Shown here: positions 41,201-54,689 of the stretch, one piece after another
Layout: each line of letters opens with the position of its first letter
How positions within the stretch are numbered: the first letter of the stretch is position 1
NCBI RefSeq assembly: GCF_963678635.1
Contig: NC_087063.1
Coordinates: forward strand, 45,672,101-45,736,100
Source: Symsagittifera roscoffensis
Taxonomy: Eukaryota; Xenacoelomorpha; Acoela; Convolutidae
Direction of reading: 5' to 3'
Length of the DNA stretch: 64,000 nt
Made by a program: the position numbers and the translations under genes
Notes under the pieces: model-generated
The model's database searches: none
Told to the model about the DNA's origin: nothing
The model's input: only the letters and a program-made list of their open reading frames with translations

Positions 41201-44200
41201 CACAAAAAAAACTATTTAAAACTATTGAATTTAAAACTATTTGAGGATATCGGTCGCTACTTTCAAATATTAACATGTTTTCATTGCTGCAAAATTTTCA
41301 TATCGTTTTCGATTCAGAAGTTTCGTGAAAGATATATATTTGGTATCGGAGTAACGATTCTATGCGGCGCTTATAGAATGACACCACGTTTCAAAGATGA
41401 TTCAAATCATTGATATGATTTGTTATAGTGACTAATTAACCAGAACTGTTTAAATTTGATCAGAATTATATCATCAGATAATCGATCTGAACATACCCAA
41501 AAACAGAGCCAGGCTTAGATAAAGATGACTGAATCTTCAAATCGCAAAAGGTTGCCGAAAATATTTAAGTTTATCACAAGCAATCAAAACCCGATGATGA
41601 TTTTTGCTATTTGTTTCTTGTTACTTTCGCTTTTCAGCTTACAAATTTTTTCCACCAAGCAAATCGATGTCCTCTTTTTACAAAAATCTGAAGCTTCTGA
41701 GAAAAAATGGCCAGCTACCCCTTTGGACCAATTACATCCGGAACAACTGAAATTAGTGCAACTGATTACAATGACCAGACATGGTACTACAACACCTGGA
41801 ATGTTATTCCCAAATGACCCGAACAGAAAAGAGTGGGCTAATATAGGGCCACCCGAGGCTCTTACGACAACAGGTGTTCGTGAGCACTGTAATTTGGGAT
41901 TCTATTTAGCAGAAAGATATGGAGGATTCATAACAGATAAAATGACGATTGATTCGGGCACAAAAATTTGGAGGTACAAAGCTTCCGTCCTCTTTTTCTG
42001 CATCAAAAAAATTAAATTAAAATGGAATTTGTTTAAAAAATTTCTTTTTAATGACACTATGTTCTGGAAACAATGTTGCAAAGTGCACTATATTTTCAAA
42101 ATGTCTCAATGAATGTCATGATTTTTTCTCGAACAGCTGATTCCCAGGATTTCAGGGGTGCTTTATATTCCAAGCCATATAACCACCTATCTTTCCCTTT
42201 TTTGCAGCACAGATAAAGATCGATCAATCGCAGCAGCATACAGCACTCTAGCAGGCATAGTTGGGGAAGAGTGCTTATCAGACGAATGGATTCAGAAAAT
42301 GCCACCAATTGCTGACATTATCTCCCCACTTGGAAACAAAGAGGCAAACAGCGATAGGCAGGCAAAACAAAAACATCAGCTCAAAATACCCAAAATCGAC
42401 CCACATGCTGATTTTATGCATCGATCTGCATGGATAAAATGCAAAAAGTTGCTTCAACTGAACAAGAAAGGAGTGACTATTAAACGGCGTGAACACTTTC
42501 TGAATAATATTCAGTTCTACAAGGAATTGAGTGAAATTGTTGGATTCAATTTGACTAGTTTCGATGAAGCCAAATCGGTCTATGAGTCATACCAAACTGA
42601 GTTTCAAGTCAAAAGTCACTACAGTAAATGGATGGATGACGCGTTTCTAAACGAATTATTGCGAATGTATTTGCACGATTACACTTTGTATTTTCCTGCT
42701 CGCATAAATGGAATTTTATCTGGCGGACCGACAGTAGCAACAATTGTCCAAAAAATTCAAAAAGTAGTGAGCAGAAAACTGAACACTGAAAACAAAAAGG
42801 ACACAGTAATGATGCTCTTCGGGCATACCAGTTCACTAATGGCGGTCACCAAAACATTAGGTAAATTACTTTTATTTTTGCAACATTATTCACAATTATT
42901 TTCAGCTTTTTTATGTTGGGTACTTTTTTAGGTATCGAGCTTACTGCTTTGCCAGATTTTGCTTCAAGTCTTATTTTTGAAATTTATTTGGCAAAAGAAA
43001 ACGAACAAGATCCAGAAACAACAGAATATGTAAGCAATGAGAACAAGTTTTGTGCCCGTTTGCTCTATAAAACGGCATCAGAAATATATCCGATTCAGTT
43101 CCCGGTTTGTAGGAAAAACTCTATCGCTTTTGGCTCCGAAGAAACTCAATGTTGTCCTATTCATTCGTTTTTAATCCATCTTCAGAGAGTTGCTGCACAT
43201 AACTATGAAAAATTATGTCAAATTTGAAACACCTTTCAAATATCGCCATTATTTGGGCTATTTAAAAAATAGATGCTATTATAATTTTCATCTTAGTCAA
43301 AAGTGTACTTTTATTTTATTTGTAGTCTGATAAATGGATAAAGCTGCATAAATTTGTTGAATCCCAAGTTTTTACTTTGCCTTTGAGCTATTTCTGATAA
43401 ATCGCCCTGATAAGGAGACTAAAAGGTGCGAAGATTAGAAGTCGAGATTAATCAATAAAAGGGAGCTGCGTGATTTCTATCATTCATGGGGCGACATTTT
43501 ATTGCATGTGTCATAACTTCTTTGCCATATTTATTTCACCACCTCTCAAATCAACTTGAAATAACCCTACTTTCAACTGCGAATTAATTTGAAAATAAAA
43601 CCTGAAACCAAATTTCTCTCAAACACTAACAATTTTACGAGGTGTAGAAGTATTGGAAACTTGACCAAGTTAAATTTAATTGGGAAGTGGGATTAATTCA
43701 GTTAGCCTATATTGACTTTTAATATCATGTGGCACCACATTGGCTATTTTTGACATCATTTATGACTTTGACTAGTAAGTAAGAGTCATAAATTTGCCCT
43801 TGTTGTTATATTAGAACAACCCACTAATATGAATCCAACAGAACAGTCTAAGAAAATCCACACTCTAAGAAAATCCATTTACAATTTGTACAGTCATGCA
43901 AAAAACCAAATTCAAAAGTTCTCACGAAAGAAAAATTCAAAAGTATCACGAAAGATGCTTTAATTTTGAATTAGGTCAAGAAAAAACATGATCTGAGGTG
44001 AGATATTTTTTGGAGACGTCGGAGCTCGAACATGCAACTTGGTGTGAATTGTTACCTGGCTGTGAGGGAGACTCCAGAACACTTCGGTGTTTGAGTCCAT
44101 CGCTTGACAGGGCAGACTCACTGTCTCTCCCACTGTAACCACAGTTTCCTCCGCAGGTCTCTTCAGGAAGCCCGGCCGCTCACCTGAAAAATTTTCAAAT

Positions 44201-47200
44201 ATTTGTTTCCCCAAAGCCAACTTCTCGAGCTTCCCAAAGCTCCCTCACTTAGCAAAATTTAGCTTTATAGATTATGCATTCAATGGGTCTGAAAATTACG
44301 CGTCGAAAACTAATCAGAATCATGTTGTAATTTCTTTTTCGCTATTTCGAATTTTTGTTACATATTCATAAAATACCATGTTTTAGAAAACTTAGTTACT
44401 TTTGAAGCAGAACTAGGCCAATATTAACTAGGTTTCTCTTTAATCGTCGCGTCTTGATTCTTAGATATAAAGGGAATTAATTGTGACGGGAAGGACCAAA
44501 ATTAGACCAGAGATGACCAAAACGTGTCAAATTCAAAATCGGCGTCTGACCTGTGCTTTTATTCAAGATAGATCAGAATTATGAGTCATTTGTAAATACT
44601 ACATGAACTGAAACTTTTTCTTATTCAGAGCAGACATTGTAAATTTAACAAATTCAAGGATTCAAACAGTAAAATGTAATTTGATTAATTCAAAATGACT
44701 GATTGTGCTGTACTTTTCGAGAAAATTCGTTGACTTTGGCTGCTATGAATGCGCGGCCTATTTTGGTACGGTTATCTTTTGGTGTTATGCACTTGATTAA
44801 GATACAATCAAAACTCTCAGTGGGTGTTTGTGCTTTTGTTTTTATTTACCTGCGACGAGGATTGTAGTTTGAGAGTTGATTGATTTGATGTTATTAGTTG
44901 CCACGCACTTGTAAGCGCCCGAGTCTGATTGGTCCAAACTCAGAATCTGCAGAGTGCTCCCTTTGACCAAATACCTGAAGGAATAATTCTAATTAATTAA
45001 ACATTCATCTCAAGTTGTGAACTCTGGCACGAAATTTGGACCCAGTTGCATGAATGCGATTTGTTTTGATTAAAATTATTGCACAGAGCTGTTAACTGAA
45101 CGCTTGCAAAGTACAACCTGGTCAAAAAACATGTCAAAATTATTTCAACTGAATTTCAAACTTGATCATAATTCCATAAAATTGGTACAGAGTTTGTTTG
45201 GTTTGGGACAATGTGTTCGCATGTTTGTTTTATTGTTTCAGTTCTCAGCACTGGTACCAAGTTTTGTCGAGAAAAGTAAATTCGCACCGGGTTACTTGGA
45301 AAAACAAGGATTATCCAAAACAGACGGCCTTATTTTATACAAAAGGGGTGAAAATTACACTACTGATTTTAATCTCCGGCAGGCCGTATTCGTAAATTTA
45401 TTCAGCCCAATTTTCACACGTTCCATACCATGGAACTTCAGCGGGTTTGAGGTATATAAAAAGTAACTGCCCAGTGGATTTATGAAAGTTCCAAATTAAC
45501 ACCAGATGGAGTTTTTGGTCAAATCATTGAACTAATTAAACAGTGAAATATACTCAGCGACCACTTGTCGCCAGCTCGGTTCTCGAGAAATTTCAGTCCA
45601 TTTTGAAAGCGGGGCACCCAGAGTGGTACATTTGCATGGTGTCAATCAAAAAGCTGTTTTAACCAACTTTGAATCAGTCTTCCAAAATGGAACCGAAACC
45701 GAAATAGCAACATTGAGCACCAGTTCAAATTGGATGCATATGAGTATCAGAAAATTCGAACAGCTTTGTTTGATTACAGTACGAGTTTTTGAGAAAACAA
45801 ATTTATGATTTAAATTTTTCACATGCAAGGCTGTTTGCAATTCGTGGTCGTTAAATTTTAATTAACTCTCTGGACAAAAAACCAAAATACTTCCCCTACA
45901 GAAGGAGTTGGTTTTGCGACAACAAAATTTCATTTAAACTGATTTAAAACAGGGCGTAAACAAGATGGGGCGGGGCTTTGTTATACTTAAAAGGAAATAA
46001 AAACTTCACCCAAATTTTTTATTAATAAATCAAGGGAGAAATCAAACAAGTCGGATATCGATATTTTAAATTTATCACAAAATTAGCAACAACAAAGATT
46101 CTATTTTAATTCGATTATCTGTATAAACTTCGACCATCACTTGGTTCGCCGAGTAATTGGACACGCCTTTTTTGCTAATGGGTTAGATTACTTATTGTCA
46201 ACTTATTGTCATTACCTTATGAAGAACCCTATACTTTACTAAAAACTTTAAAAGTGGTGTCGCAAATTCGCAAACAGTTGACTCATTCTTTTCCTTTTAG
46301 TTGAAATCTCCCTTAATATTGTAATGCTCGATTTAAGACTGATATCTGTTAACTTGTGAAAGGCGATTTAGCTTATTGTTCTTTGGTGTTCATCAATGTA
46401 TTAGTAACAGTATTAACTGATGTGAGTGAACAATCGGGGTTCAATTACCAACTTTTCATTAGACTGAGTCAGCCTGGTGAAGTCTCCCTTCATCCAGTAG
46501 ATCGAGGGCGAGGGTGATCCGGATGCACGGCATTCCAGGGTGAGGCTCGCCCCTTGGCCAACCGAGTAGTGCGCCTTCAGCTCTTTGGTGAAAAATGGCT
46601 CGGCTAAAATTAATTACGTGATTTGGTTTTGTTTTCAATAAAAATTTTTTAAAAAAATCAAAAAATTTGAAAAAAATCAAAAAGTTATGAAGAACATTTT
46701 GTTCGCAGTTGATAGTTTCTAGGCAAATTTGAGAGTTAGTTGAGCGAAGTGAATGAACAAATTGAGATATAGTTTAATTGGATAGTTAGTTAGACACAAC
46801 AACTGGTACAATGAGATCAGAAAAAGAAAGGGTGCTTACTTCCTACGAACACTGCAGCAGGCATGGACCTCCTCTCCTGGTGTCCATTGGTGGCCATACA
46901 CATGTAGTTCCCTGCCTCTTTCGCTCCTGCATTCTGAATGGCCAAGTTGTAGCCCACCAAACTGGAACAAAAGGGATGTTAACCAGGGACACGGGGTTAT
47001 ATGCAAATGGTTCAGCATGTTCCGATCTTTGAAATTTTGAAACAAAAACTTTTTAAGTTTAACGTTTTTTCCCCAATTTTTCATACTCGGCTTATTTCTC
47101 AAGTAAAATTCCTCAATTTTTATTCAATTTGTTATCTGCAGGCAGTGCGACGTCTGAGTTTTAAGAAACTCATGACAATTGAGATGGACTAAAAATTAGG

Positions 47201-50200
47201 AAGACATTTTTTGAGAAAATAATTTCAATTCATTTTGAGTTAGTTAACCTGTAATGACTGTCTCTGTCCGGTTTGACTTCGATTCCGTTTTTGTACCACG
47301 TGACTGTTGCCCTGGGATGGCTCTCAGGGGGTTCACACTGGAGCAGCTTGGACTGTCCGATCTGGATGCTGGAGTTCTGCGGAGTCACTTTGAAGTAGTC
47401 GCCCATTGCTGAAACAAAAACAAGTTTTTCTAAAATCTTTTTTCCTTGTTCTTTTCCATAGAAACATTTTTCACATAATAAAATTACTTGAAAAAAGAAT
47501 TTTATTTGAAAAAAGCCGAAACTAAACAAAAAATTGCTAAAGTGTCACATTGTTCAAAGAACGATGACTAAAATAATTATTTATAACATCTACAAGTTTT
47601 TTTCCATTATTTGCACTACTTGACCGGTAGCAGTGTATCGCAGCTATATGGCAAACATGTTTCCTACAGATGTTGAAAAGTTAATAAATTAACTTTGCCG
47701 ATTTTTTTTTGACATTAAGTGTCGCTCATTACTTAGGAAAGATTAGTCATCTAGGAGATCCAAGAGCCTCTTCTGGAAATAAATTCATATATTCTTCTTA
47801 TCCTGCGGCTCTGGCAGTCCGGGTAAGTCAGTCATTAGAATGTGAAAAGACTCGATGCGATAACTTTAAAAAAGAGCATTTGAGCGTGAAAGACATGTGA
47901 ACAACTAATGCATAGGAGCATATCTCAATTTTTGAAAAGGTGACACATTACGCCTCGAGTGTATAGGACCGCATTAGGGAGGTATTTAAAATATCCCACT
48001 AGAAATCAATAGCACTATGACCCGCACCTTCGCTCCATAAAATGCCGGGATTTGCCAAATTCCATCCCACCTAGCCCTTATCTATCAGCCCTCCAAGATT
48101 GAAATTAAAAAGCTGAATCAATAATTTTTCACCTATGCTACGGGTCAGCGCTAGAATTCCTTCATTTCGAAAACGGGATTTCAACCGATTAAGCGAGGAT
48201 TAGCAACGCTTTTGTCTCTTTTGATGTGTGGAATTTCAAAGCGATTTTGCTCAACTTGTAGTATGCATTAAAATTTTCGAAAAACACTTCGATCAAAGTC
48301 TCAATCGTTTGATCAAATTCGAAAATTCAGCTAGAAAAATTGAGGGGATCGTCTGATATTTTTGAATGAAAAAGAAAAATCTAAGGTTCAAGATTCAATT
48401 CGCGTCTTTTATGTGCTCTTTTTGTAGAGTAAGATTAAAAAAGCCAATGCAAATAAGGATAAACCAAATTCACTCTGTTTTTGAATTAATCGTTTAACAA
48501 ATTATGGTATTTACTGTACGGACCATCATGAATTATGACGCCAAGCACCAAGCATGAAATGTTTGGGCGGTCACTAAATAAATCACTCTCGGGTATTTTT
48601 CATTTTGCCTAACATTGCTTCTAATTTCTTAGTTGATGTTTTCCTCTATGTTTTTTCTTCAAGGTATTTAGTCAGATTATTTCTTTCGTAGCAATTAGTT
48701 GTAAAAGCACTAACAGTAAATGATGAGCCAAGCGCGTTTGCTGTCCACGTGACCGTTCATGTTTTCAGCTCTGCAGAAGTAGACCCCCTCGTCTGACTTG
48801 GAGGGGTTTGGGTCCCCCCTCACCCCCTGGATCACCAGGTCACCGTCACTAGTGATAATGTAGTGCTGGGTGCCATCAAAACCGGTGACTGAAACAACAT
48901 TTTGAAGTTTTGACAGATAAAAATGGATTACTTAAGTTCGGGGTAAATAAATTTCTATTACGATCATATGCAAGATCGATTTTACTGATTCATCATTCAT
49001 TCACTTCCAACCAGATGAAGAAAAAATGAGCTTTTTAGTACATTTAATAATAATAATAATAAACAAGGATTTAGATTCGTACTGCTTTTTTGGAACTGCC
49101 ATTTTTAAAGTTTCGTTAAGAATTACGGCTTTTTTTCATGATCCAGCATTCATTGCATGGCTTCAGACGTTACACGCTGTAGAGTTAGCAGCAACTAAAA
49201 CAGGTTGGACATGAATTTTTGGCTAATTGGTTCATTTTGCGATCTGAAGTTGTAAAATAATTGAGAAAAACTAAATTAAAGATGACTTAAAGCGATTGTG
49301 AAGTGGCCATTCAATCTAGTAATTGAGAAAAATAGAGCCTTCTCAAAGGCCATCTAAAGCTCCTCTCTTGTATTTTCTCTGGCAGTTTTTTATTTTCCAA
49401 AACAGCTGGATATGAAAACGAGTACTTTTCACCAGCTAAATTAGCAAAATTTGAGTTATAAACCGTATGAATTATGAATACACGTTTCGTTCCACGTCTC
49501 ATATATTACAATACAGGTGTATTAGTATTATGAATATGGTTAAAATATGGTATTATAAATTAAATCGATTTTGGCGATAAATCGAATCGGCACCACAGTG
49601 TTTAATGCACTTCACAATCTATTCACACACAATTAAGTCATTTTTACCATAAAACATCTCCAAAAAGTTATTATAAAGACTGCAAAATTGACTTTGTGTC
49701 AGACTACATAATTGTTTGATTGTTCAAAACTTACCAAAATATGAATCGAATGCAATCTATACAAGCGTCTGGTCGCTTGTACACTCGATAAACAAGTCAA
49801 TGTACATACGAAAGCGCTTATCATTAAAAATATATATTATTATTATGTGCTCGTTGCTTCAGGTTGAGACAAAACTTATCTTCCTAGAAAATAGCCAAAA
49901 ATTCCACGCAATTTGATTTAGTCATCAACAAAAAAGCTGAACAGCTCATATCGTATAGTAAAATATATAAAATCTTTTAATTCAGTGAAAGATTATAAAT
50001 GGTAAAATTTAATAAATCATCAAATATACAAACCTTTCTTCTCGTTTTTGTACCATGTGATAGTTGCTTTTAGAATTGCATTGGTAGGTTTCTCTGTTCG
50101 GCACTGGAAAATTGCGGACTCACGAAGTTCCATCGTTTGGTTCGTCGGTTGTGTAATAAGGACTGGGATTGACTTTTGGGCGGAGGTGGTTCCAACAATT

Positions 50201-53200
50201 GTGAAGGATACCAAAACTGAAGCAAAATAATTTAGATTTAATTTCATAACTTTTACTAGCTTTAGGCCATTTTCACAAGAATGTTTCAAATTCTAAATCA
50301 CCAATAAGTTTGGTATTATTTTAACGGTCCAAAACCAACAAAAACATTTCTAAAAAATTAGGACAACAAAAGTTTTTAAGTAAAAATCATGCATGTTTGC
50401 ATGGAACTTTATTTAAAATTGGTTGGGTTCTTGTTATTCAACTGCAATGAAATTTCAATATTGTTGCTCGAAATTTAGTTCAAAAGTATTCTATTTGCTC
50501 CCTAAAGTCATCCTGGAGGGCACACGGAGTTCAAGTGTTTCAAAAGAGTGTTCACTTCAAAAGCCATGTGTAAAATTTCAAATATAATATTTTTTCTTCA
50601 AACAATTTTTTTACAGATGCTTTCTGGAAGNNNNNNNNNNNNNNNNNNNNNNNNNNNNNNNNNNNNNNNNNNNNNNNNNNNNNNNNNNNNNNNNNNNNNN
50701 NNNNNNNNNNNNNNNNNNNNNNNNNNNNNNNNNNNNNNNNNNNNNNNNNNNNNNNNNNNNNNNNNNNNNNNNNNNNNNNNNNNNNNNNNNNNNNNNNNNN
50801 NNNNNNNNNNNNNNNNNNNNNNNNNNNNNNCCAATCTTGCCGCGCTTGGTTTCCTTGCCAAACGGGGCGTTGCAGGTAGCACCTCCCTCGCTTAATTTGG
50901 TTCGAAGTGTTATTGCGACTGGATTCAAGTAATGATGGTGTTATGAATGAATTTGAGCGCGTATTTGTTTTGGCAGGACTAGTGTCAAAAACCGCATGAA
51001 ACAAAGGATGAACGAAGCCGCTCATAAAAATTCAATTTGCCTTTCATTATTGGTCCAATATTGAAAAAATTAATTTTTAGCACTGCTTTAAAATTCAATA
51101 TTTGACATATTTCCAACAGCTATACGGCAGGCAATTGTTAAATTAAAGCACCGAACTCAGGATTTAATAATTTAATTTGGAAAAAAATCTGGCGTTTTTT
51201 CCGCTCCAGTGCGATTTGGCATATTAAGCTGACAAAAAATGACGCTTAAAAGCGGAAAACAATAAAAAATAATCCAGCAGTCCCGAACAATTCTTACTGC
51301 TTTGAATTCTTTGGTGAGCAAAGCAGCAAACCAGAGCTAGGAAAAACTCAAACGTATTCCCTCTTTTGATCTACCAATGTAAAAATAATGTTTACATTTG
51401 AAAAATGGTTCTCTTTGCTTGTGTGGATTATTTATTCATTTTGCCGAGGCGTTACCTTAAACCGTCCAGAAAGCTTGTTTAATCCGAAATTTGGTTTTGT
51501 TTAGTTTCCAACATGTCTTAGAGTAGTGTGAAAAAGTCCCAATTTTTCACATTAATATTGCCTCTTTGTTTGTCAAATATTAAAGCGATTTCGAATAAAT
51601 AAAAAATAAATATACATTTTGGCAATCATACAGAAAGAAAACGTCGTATTTTTCTGTGTTCCGATGCCAGAAACAGTTCTGGATATGGGCTAAGAAGCGT
51701 CACAAATAAAATGAGGAAATTTTCATTAAAGAGAATTATCTAAAATTAATGATCGAAGGAATCTATAAAAGCAGAAATTGAAAAAATCGCAATCGAATTT
51801 TGGAAGAAAAATTAAAAACAACAACAGTTTTTCGCCTGCCCATTAACCTGCCCCTCATAAACAATTCTTGTTTACAGAAATCACTTCATTTAAATACGTA
51901 AACAAACATCCTTCAGAAAAAAAGGCGCCGGCAAGTCTGAAAATGAAATTGTGAAAATTCATCAAAAATTGTGCTGCCAAAACAAAAGTCCCGAGATTCA
52001 AACATGCTTGAGGGCTGAATAATTAATAAGTTGTTTTTCAAGCAGCTCTAAGTGAGAGGTTACACAAATTTATTTATGAAGACTTGGGGGTATACAAGAT
52101 TAGAACAGTTACTTAAATTTGGACAAAAGATAGGCGTAGTCAAAAGGAACAGATGCGCAAAAAAGAACAGCACTAGGTCAAAAGTTTGAACAAGCGGATG
52201 TTCACCCATCCACGGCCAAAATTCCTTGTTCGACTGGGAAAAAAACGTCAGCTGATACGTTTTGGCGTTTATTGAAAAAGCAAAACATTTTCAACATGCC
52301 ATGAATAAAAATGAACAATGAAGATGGTGCAACTTGAGAAAGAAAATCAGATACAGTAAATTTTGATTCAAAAGCTTGAACTAAAATTTGAAGATTTGTG
52401 GTTTAAAAATTCTATGTAACAATAAAGTTCTTGTATTAATTGATTGTTTTTAATATTTCATTGAAAACATGGATTAAAAGAGCTATCAGTGCACAAAAAG
52501 ACGAAGTTGTAATTGAACTTTATCAAAAAAAAATCATCATTATTAACAATTGCTTCTATTCAATCAGAGAATTAAACTCAAATTCATTTCAGTGAAGTGA
52601 GCCCAGGAGTGGATCTTACGAAGATTTAATTTCAGGCATTCAATGGGTCTTCTAACTTTTTATCGTCCAATTGTGATTCGATTAAACAGATCTAGTCTCA
52701 ATGATATACACTTGCTCTTGATTAGTTGCTTCCTAAAAGGTTTTTCATTCGTGAAAGTCCTGCATTCAGAACCCTAAAAACTATGAGCTGATTTTTCTGA
52801 ATTTATTAGTACAACTTATTTTTATAATATGGTCAAAATTGGCACTTCAAATGTAATCTTTGCCAATTACTCATTTGAAAGTGTATTAAAACAACAAAAC
52901 ACATTTTTTGCTCTTCAATCCGCCATTTGGCGAAGCTTTACTTATTTTGAGTAATTGAAGAAACTAAAAACTGATTGATCCATTTTTCAAAGAAACAACT
53001 GTTCCTAAGATCTGTAGAACGCGGGTATTCCTGCAGACAAATATGCAGTACTTCACAAACGTTTAGGGAGCACACAAAAAAAATTTGTATTAAATTTTTG
53101 TGGCCACACCCAGTAAAAAAGCGCAATTACTCACTCAATGACACGGCTTTTTGCTTGAAAAAAGGATTAAAAAGGTTTCTTTTTGAAGTTTATGTGAGCA

Positions 53201-54627
53201 GCTAATAAATGCAACCGGGCCGTTTTCCCTAAAACTGAAGAAAATTATTGCCGCAATTTTACATGATCATATGAGTTGGTATCATGTAGCAGCAATGATG
53301 TCCCTTTAAAAAAAATTGAAATTCAAATTAAAATTGTTCAAGAAAATTTGAACAAACTGTTGGCAGCAATTTAAACTTTTCCGAAACTGTAATATTTTCT
53401 TTGGCAATTAAAATTTTCCTAATTTTTTAAAGCAAATTCTGGGTACGTTTCTCAATTTTCGAAATCAGAAGCATTTTTTCGGGCCGATAAAATTGCAACA
53501 CAAATTTATCAGTTGTGTCGTAAAAAGTCAGATCCTTTGCTTTTTCGGCGGAACTGTGAAATTAATTGGCATCAGTAAACTGTGTACTTAGGCGTCGGAT
53601 CAAATCCTGCTCGAGCAATATAATTTTTTTTTCAATTTAAATTACTCGATTTCATTTAAGCTGAGTGGGCTCATAAAATTACATTTAGATAAATTGAAAT
53701 ATAAAAGAAAAATTAAAATAATTGTTCCGACCATTTGAAAAATGGGGAAGACCTCGTATTTGGGTAAGTTTTAGTTTTTTTCTTTTTTTTGTTTTCCACG
53801 CAAAATCAAGTACCACAAATAATTATCGGAACGGGTCGACGGGAATATCATATTCAATTACAGTAGTTTATTTTAGCTTACCTTAAACCGTGACACTTAA
53901 TTGTACTCAAATGAAAGTAGTTTTTGGAGTTTTTAGCGCCATTTTAAAAACAAAGGCTAAAAATTCCAAAAAAAATTTAAATTTTTTTTAACATTTTTTT
54001 TTTCGTTTTTCAAGTCAATTTTCTTCTAAAACTGTTTTCCTGATGGCATTTTTACTATGACTGTAAAATATGCCTAATTTTTTTTCCTTCAGATCTTTTT
54101 ATCACACCATGCGGAAAAAAACGACACTAATTTGAAAAAACATTTTTTGTATTTTTCTAAGACTGTGTTCTGAACATTCCGCTCAGTAACTGACTATCCT
54201 GTTTTTAATGGACATCACTTTGTAGCAGCTTTTGTATTTCATTGGCTATAACTGTTTGATTTTGGCTTAAAGTATTCAAAAAAGTTGAATTGAAACTTTC
54301 AAGAAAAAAATGTTCTTCTCTATTGGATAAAGTCTGCTTTCAATTAAAAACATTTAATATGAGAGGTTTTTAAAATATGAGAGGTTCTGTTATTAGTTAA
54401 CCAGTTTCCTGAAAAGCAAGAATTAGAAAAAAAAACATTCGTGACAGTTTAGGCGTATCGGTGTCTACTTAATAATCAATTGCTCCCCTTAACAAAACAT
54501 AGGTCGAGCTTATTATTGGATTGTCGTCGTGTAAAGCATTAATTATTGAGCCAACTTGGTAAAAAAAGAAGTATGAATTGTACTTACCTAAGATGGAGAT
54601 CAATTTCTGCTGTAGACGCATTTCCAT
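36788..54627 (-). CDS. robo: Roundabout-like axon-guidance receptor, 18 exons
   Basis: Exons (high to low): 54,627-54,588; 50,216-50,034; 48,888-48,715; 47,408-47,249; 46,961-46,840; 46,603-46,453; 44,974-44,850; 44,183-44,056; 41,193-41,028; 40,847-40,688; 40,513-40,220; 39,873-39,549; 39,282-39,130; 39,029-38,859; 38,630-38,456; 38,241-38,101; 37,859-37,686; 37,491-36,788. All have GT-AG borders and phases join to 3,546 nt (1,181 aa). Signal peptide ~1-27; Ig1-5 (~28-505), each split over two exons; FN3 x3 (~515-842); membrane span ~857-879; tail of ~300 aa. Robo-like signatures: SDEGVYFCRAENMNG (Ig1), LQCEPPESHP (Ig2), PPPLIQIEPMNQTV (Ig5). In the Robo family, Slit binds Ig1-2 to steer growth cones. 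DSCAM or neogenin fit the 5+3 layout less well. Confidence 0.85.
41525..43227 (+). CDS. Histidine-acid-phosphatase-like protein, catalytic residues lost, nested in robo intron
   Basis: Three exons (41,525-41,973; 42,208-42,860; 42,932-43,227) with GT-AG borders, joining to 465 aa. N-terminal signal-anchor (residues ~25-40, MIFAICFLLLSLFSL), so probably a type II membrane protein of the secretory pathway. The fold signatures are clear: MTRHGTTTPGMLFPNDP, STDKDRSIAAAYSTLAGI, LFGHTSSLMAV, PDFASSLIFEIYLA, CCPIHSFL. Of the six classical residues, the RH of RHGxRxP and the His of HD remain. The second Arg of RHGxRxP is Thr, the Arg before STD is Trp (across the first splice), and the Asp of HD is Thr. 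It is probably not a normal phosphatase. It lies in intron 8 of the receptor on the opposite strand. Confidence 0.85.
43454..43459 (+). terminator. Candidate poly(A) signal of phosphatase-like gene
   Basis: AATAAA about 225 bp after the stop codon. It is the first canonical signal downstream on the plus strand that I found. Confidence 0.4.
44984..46440. other. robo intron 6, no gene seen
   Basis: The 120-codon plus frame at 45,104 and the mirrored small frames at 45,623-45,840 have no recognisable domain and lie inside the intron. They could be mobile-element remains. Confidence 0.5.
47420..48700. other. robo intron 3, no gene seen
   Basis: AT-rich with ordinary complexity. The 63-codon frame at 47,709 is not supported. 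Confidence 0.5.
50631..50830. other. Assembly gap (200 N)
   Basis: A run of exactly 200 N in robo intron 1, probably a fixed-size scaffold gap. The true length is unknown. Confidence 0.99.
50831..53714. other. robo intron 1 interior, no gene seen
   Basis: AT-rich sequence without a supported frame or structured repeat. Confidence 0.5.
53715..54310 (+). repeat. Dispersed repeat with TTGTTCCGACC start, copy 2
   Basis: Inside robo intron 1. It begins 'attgttccgaccatttgaaa' and follows the copy at 35,836-36,690 to 'aaaaaagttgaattgaaact', with deletions. The two copies thus flank most of the receptor gene in direct orientation. Confidence 0.7.
54588..54627 (-). CDS. robo: robo-like exon 1: start codon and signal peptide front
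   Basis: MEMRLQQKLISIL followed by a strong donor (TTAG|GTAAGTA). Joined to exon 2 (50,216), it gives the hydrophobic core LISILVLVSFTIVG and a likely cleavage after TTSA. The first exon is 4.4 kb upstream of exon 2 and too short for ORF searching. The second ATG (codon 3) could also start translation. Confidence 0.8.
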
Positions 54628-54660
54628 ATTGCTTGGTGACGGTGCTTTACTTAGATTGGT

Positions 54661-54680
54661 GGTTGTTGTTGTTGTTGTTG
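54661..54680. repeat. (GTT)6 microsatellite in presumed 5' UTR of robo-like gene
   Basis: ggttgttgttgttgttgttg, read as (CAA)n on the gene strand, 34-53 bp upstream of the start codon. Confidence 0.85.
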
Positions 54681-54689
54681 ACAGACAGC

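Noticed and set aside
45104-45466. 120-codon frame inside a robo intron as a possible gene.
   Set aside because: No domain, signal or splice evidence; AT-rich composition of the intron.
50548-51025. Frames spanning the N run.
   Set aside because: Artefacts of translating across the assembly gap.
36788-54627. Identity as DSCAM, neogenin/DCC or protogenin.
   Set aside because: Domain count (5 Ig + 3 FN3) and the Ig1, Ig2 and Ig5 signature stretches fit Robo better; DCC-type proteins have 4 Ig and 4-6 FN3, and DSCAM has 10 Ig.
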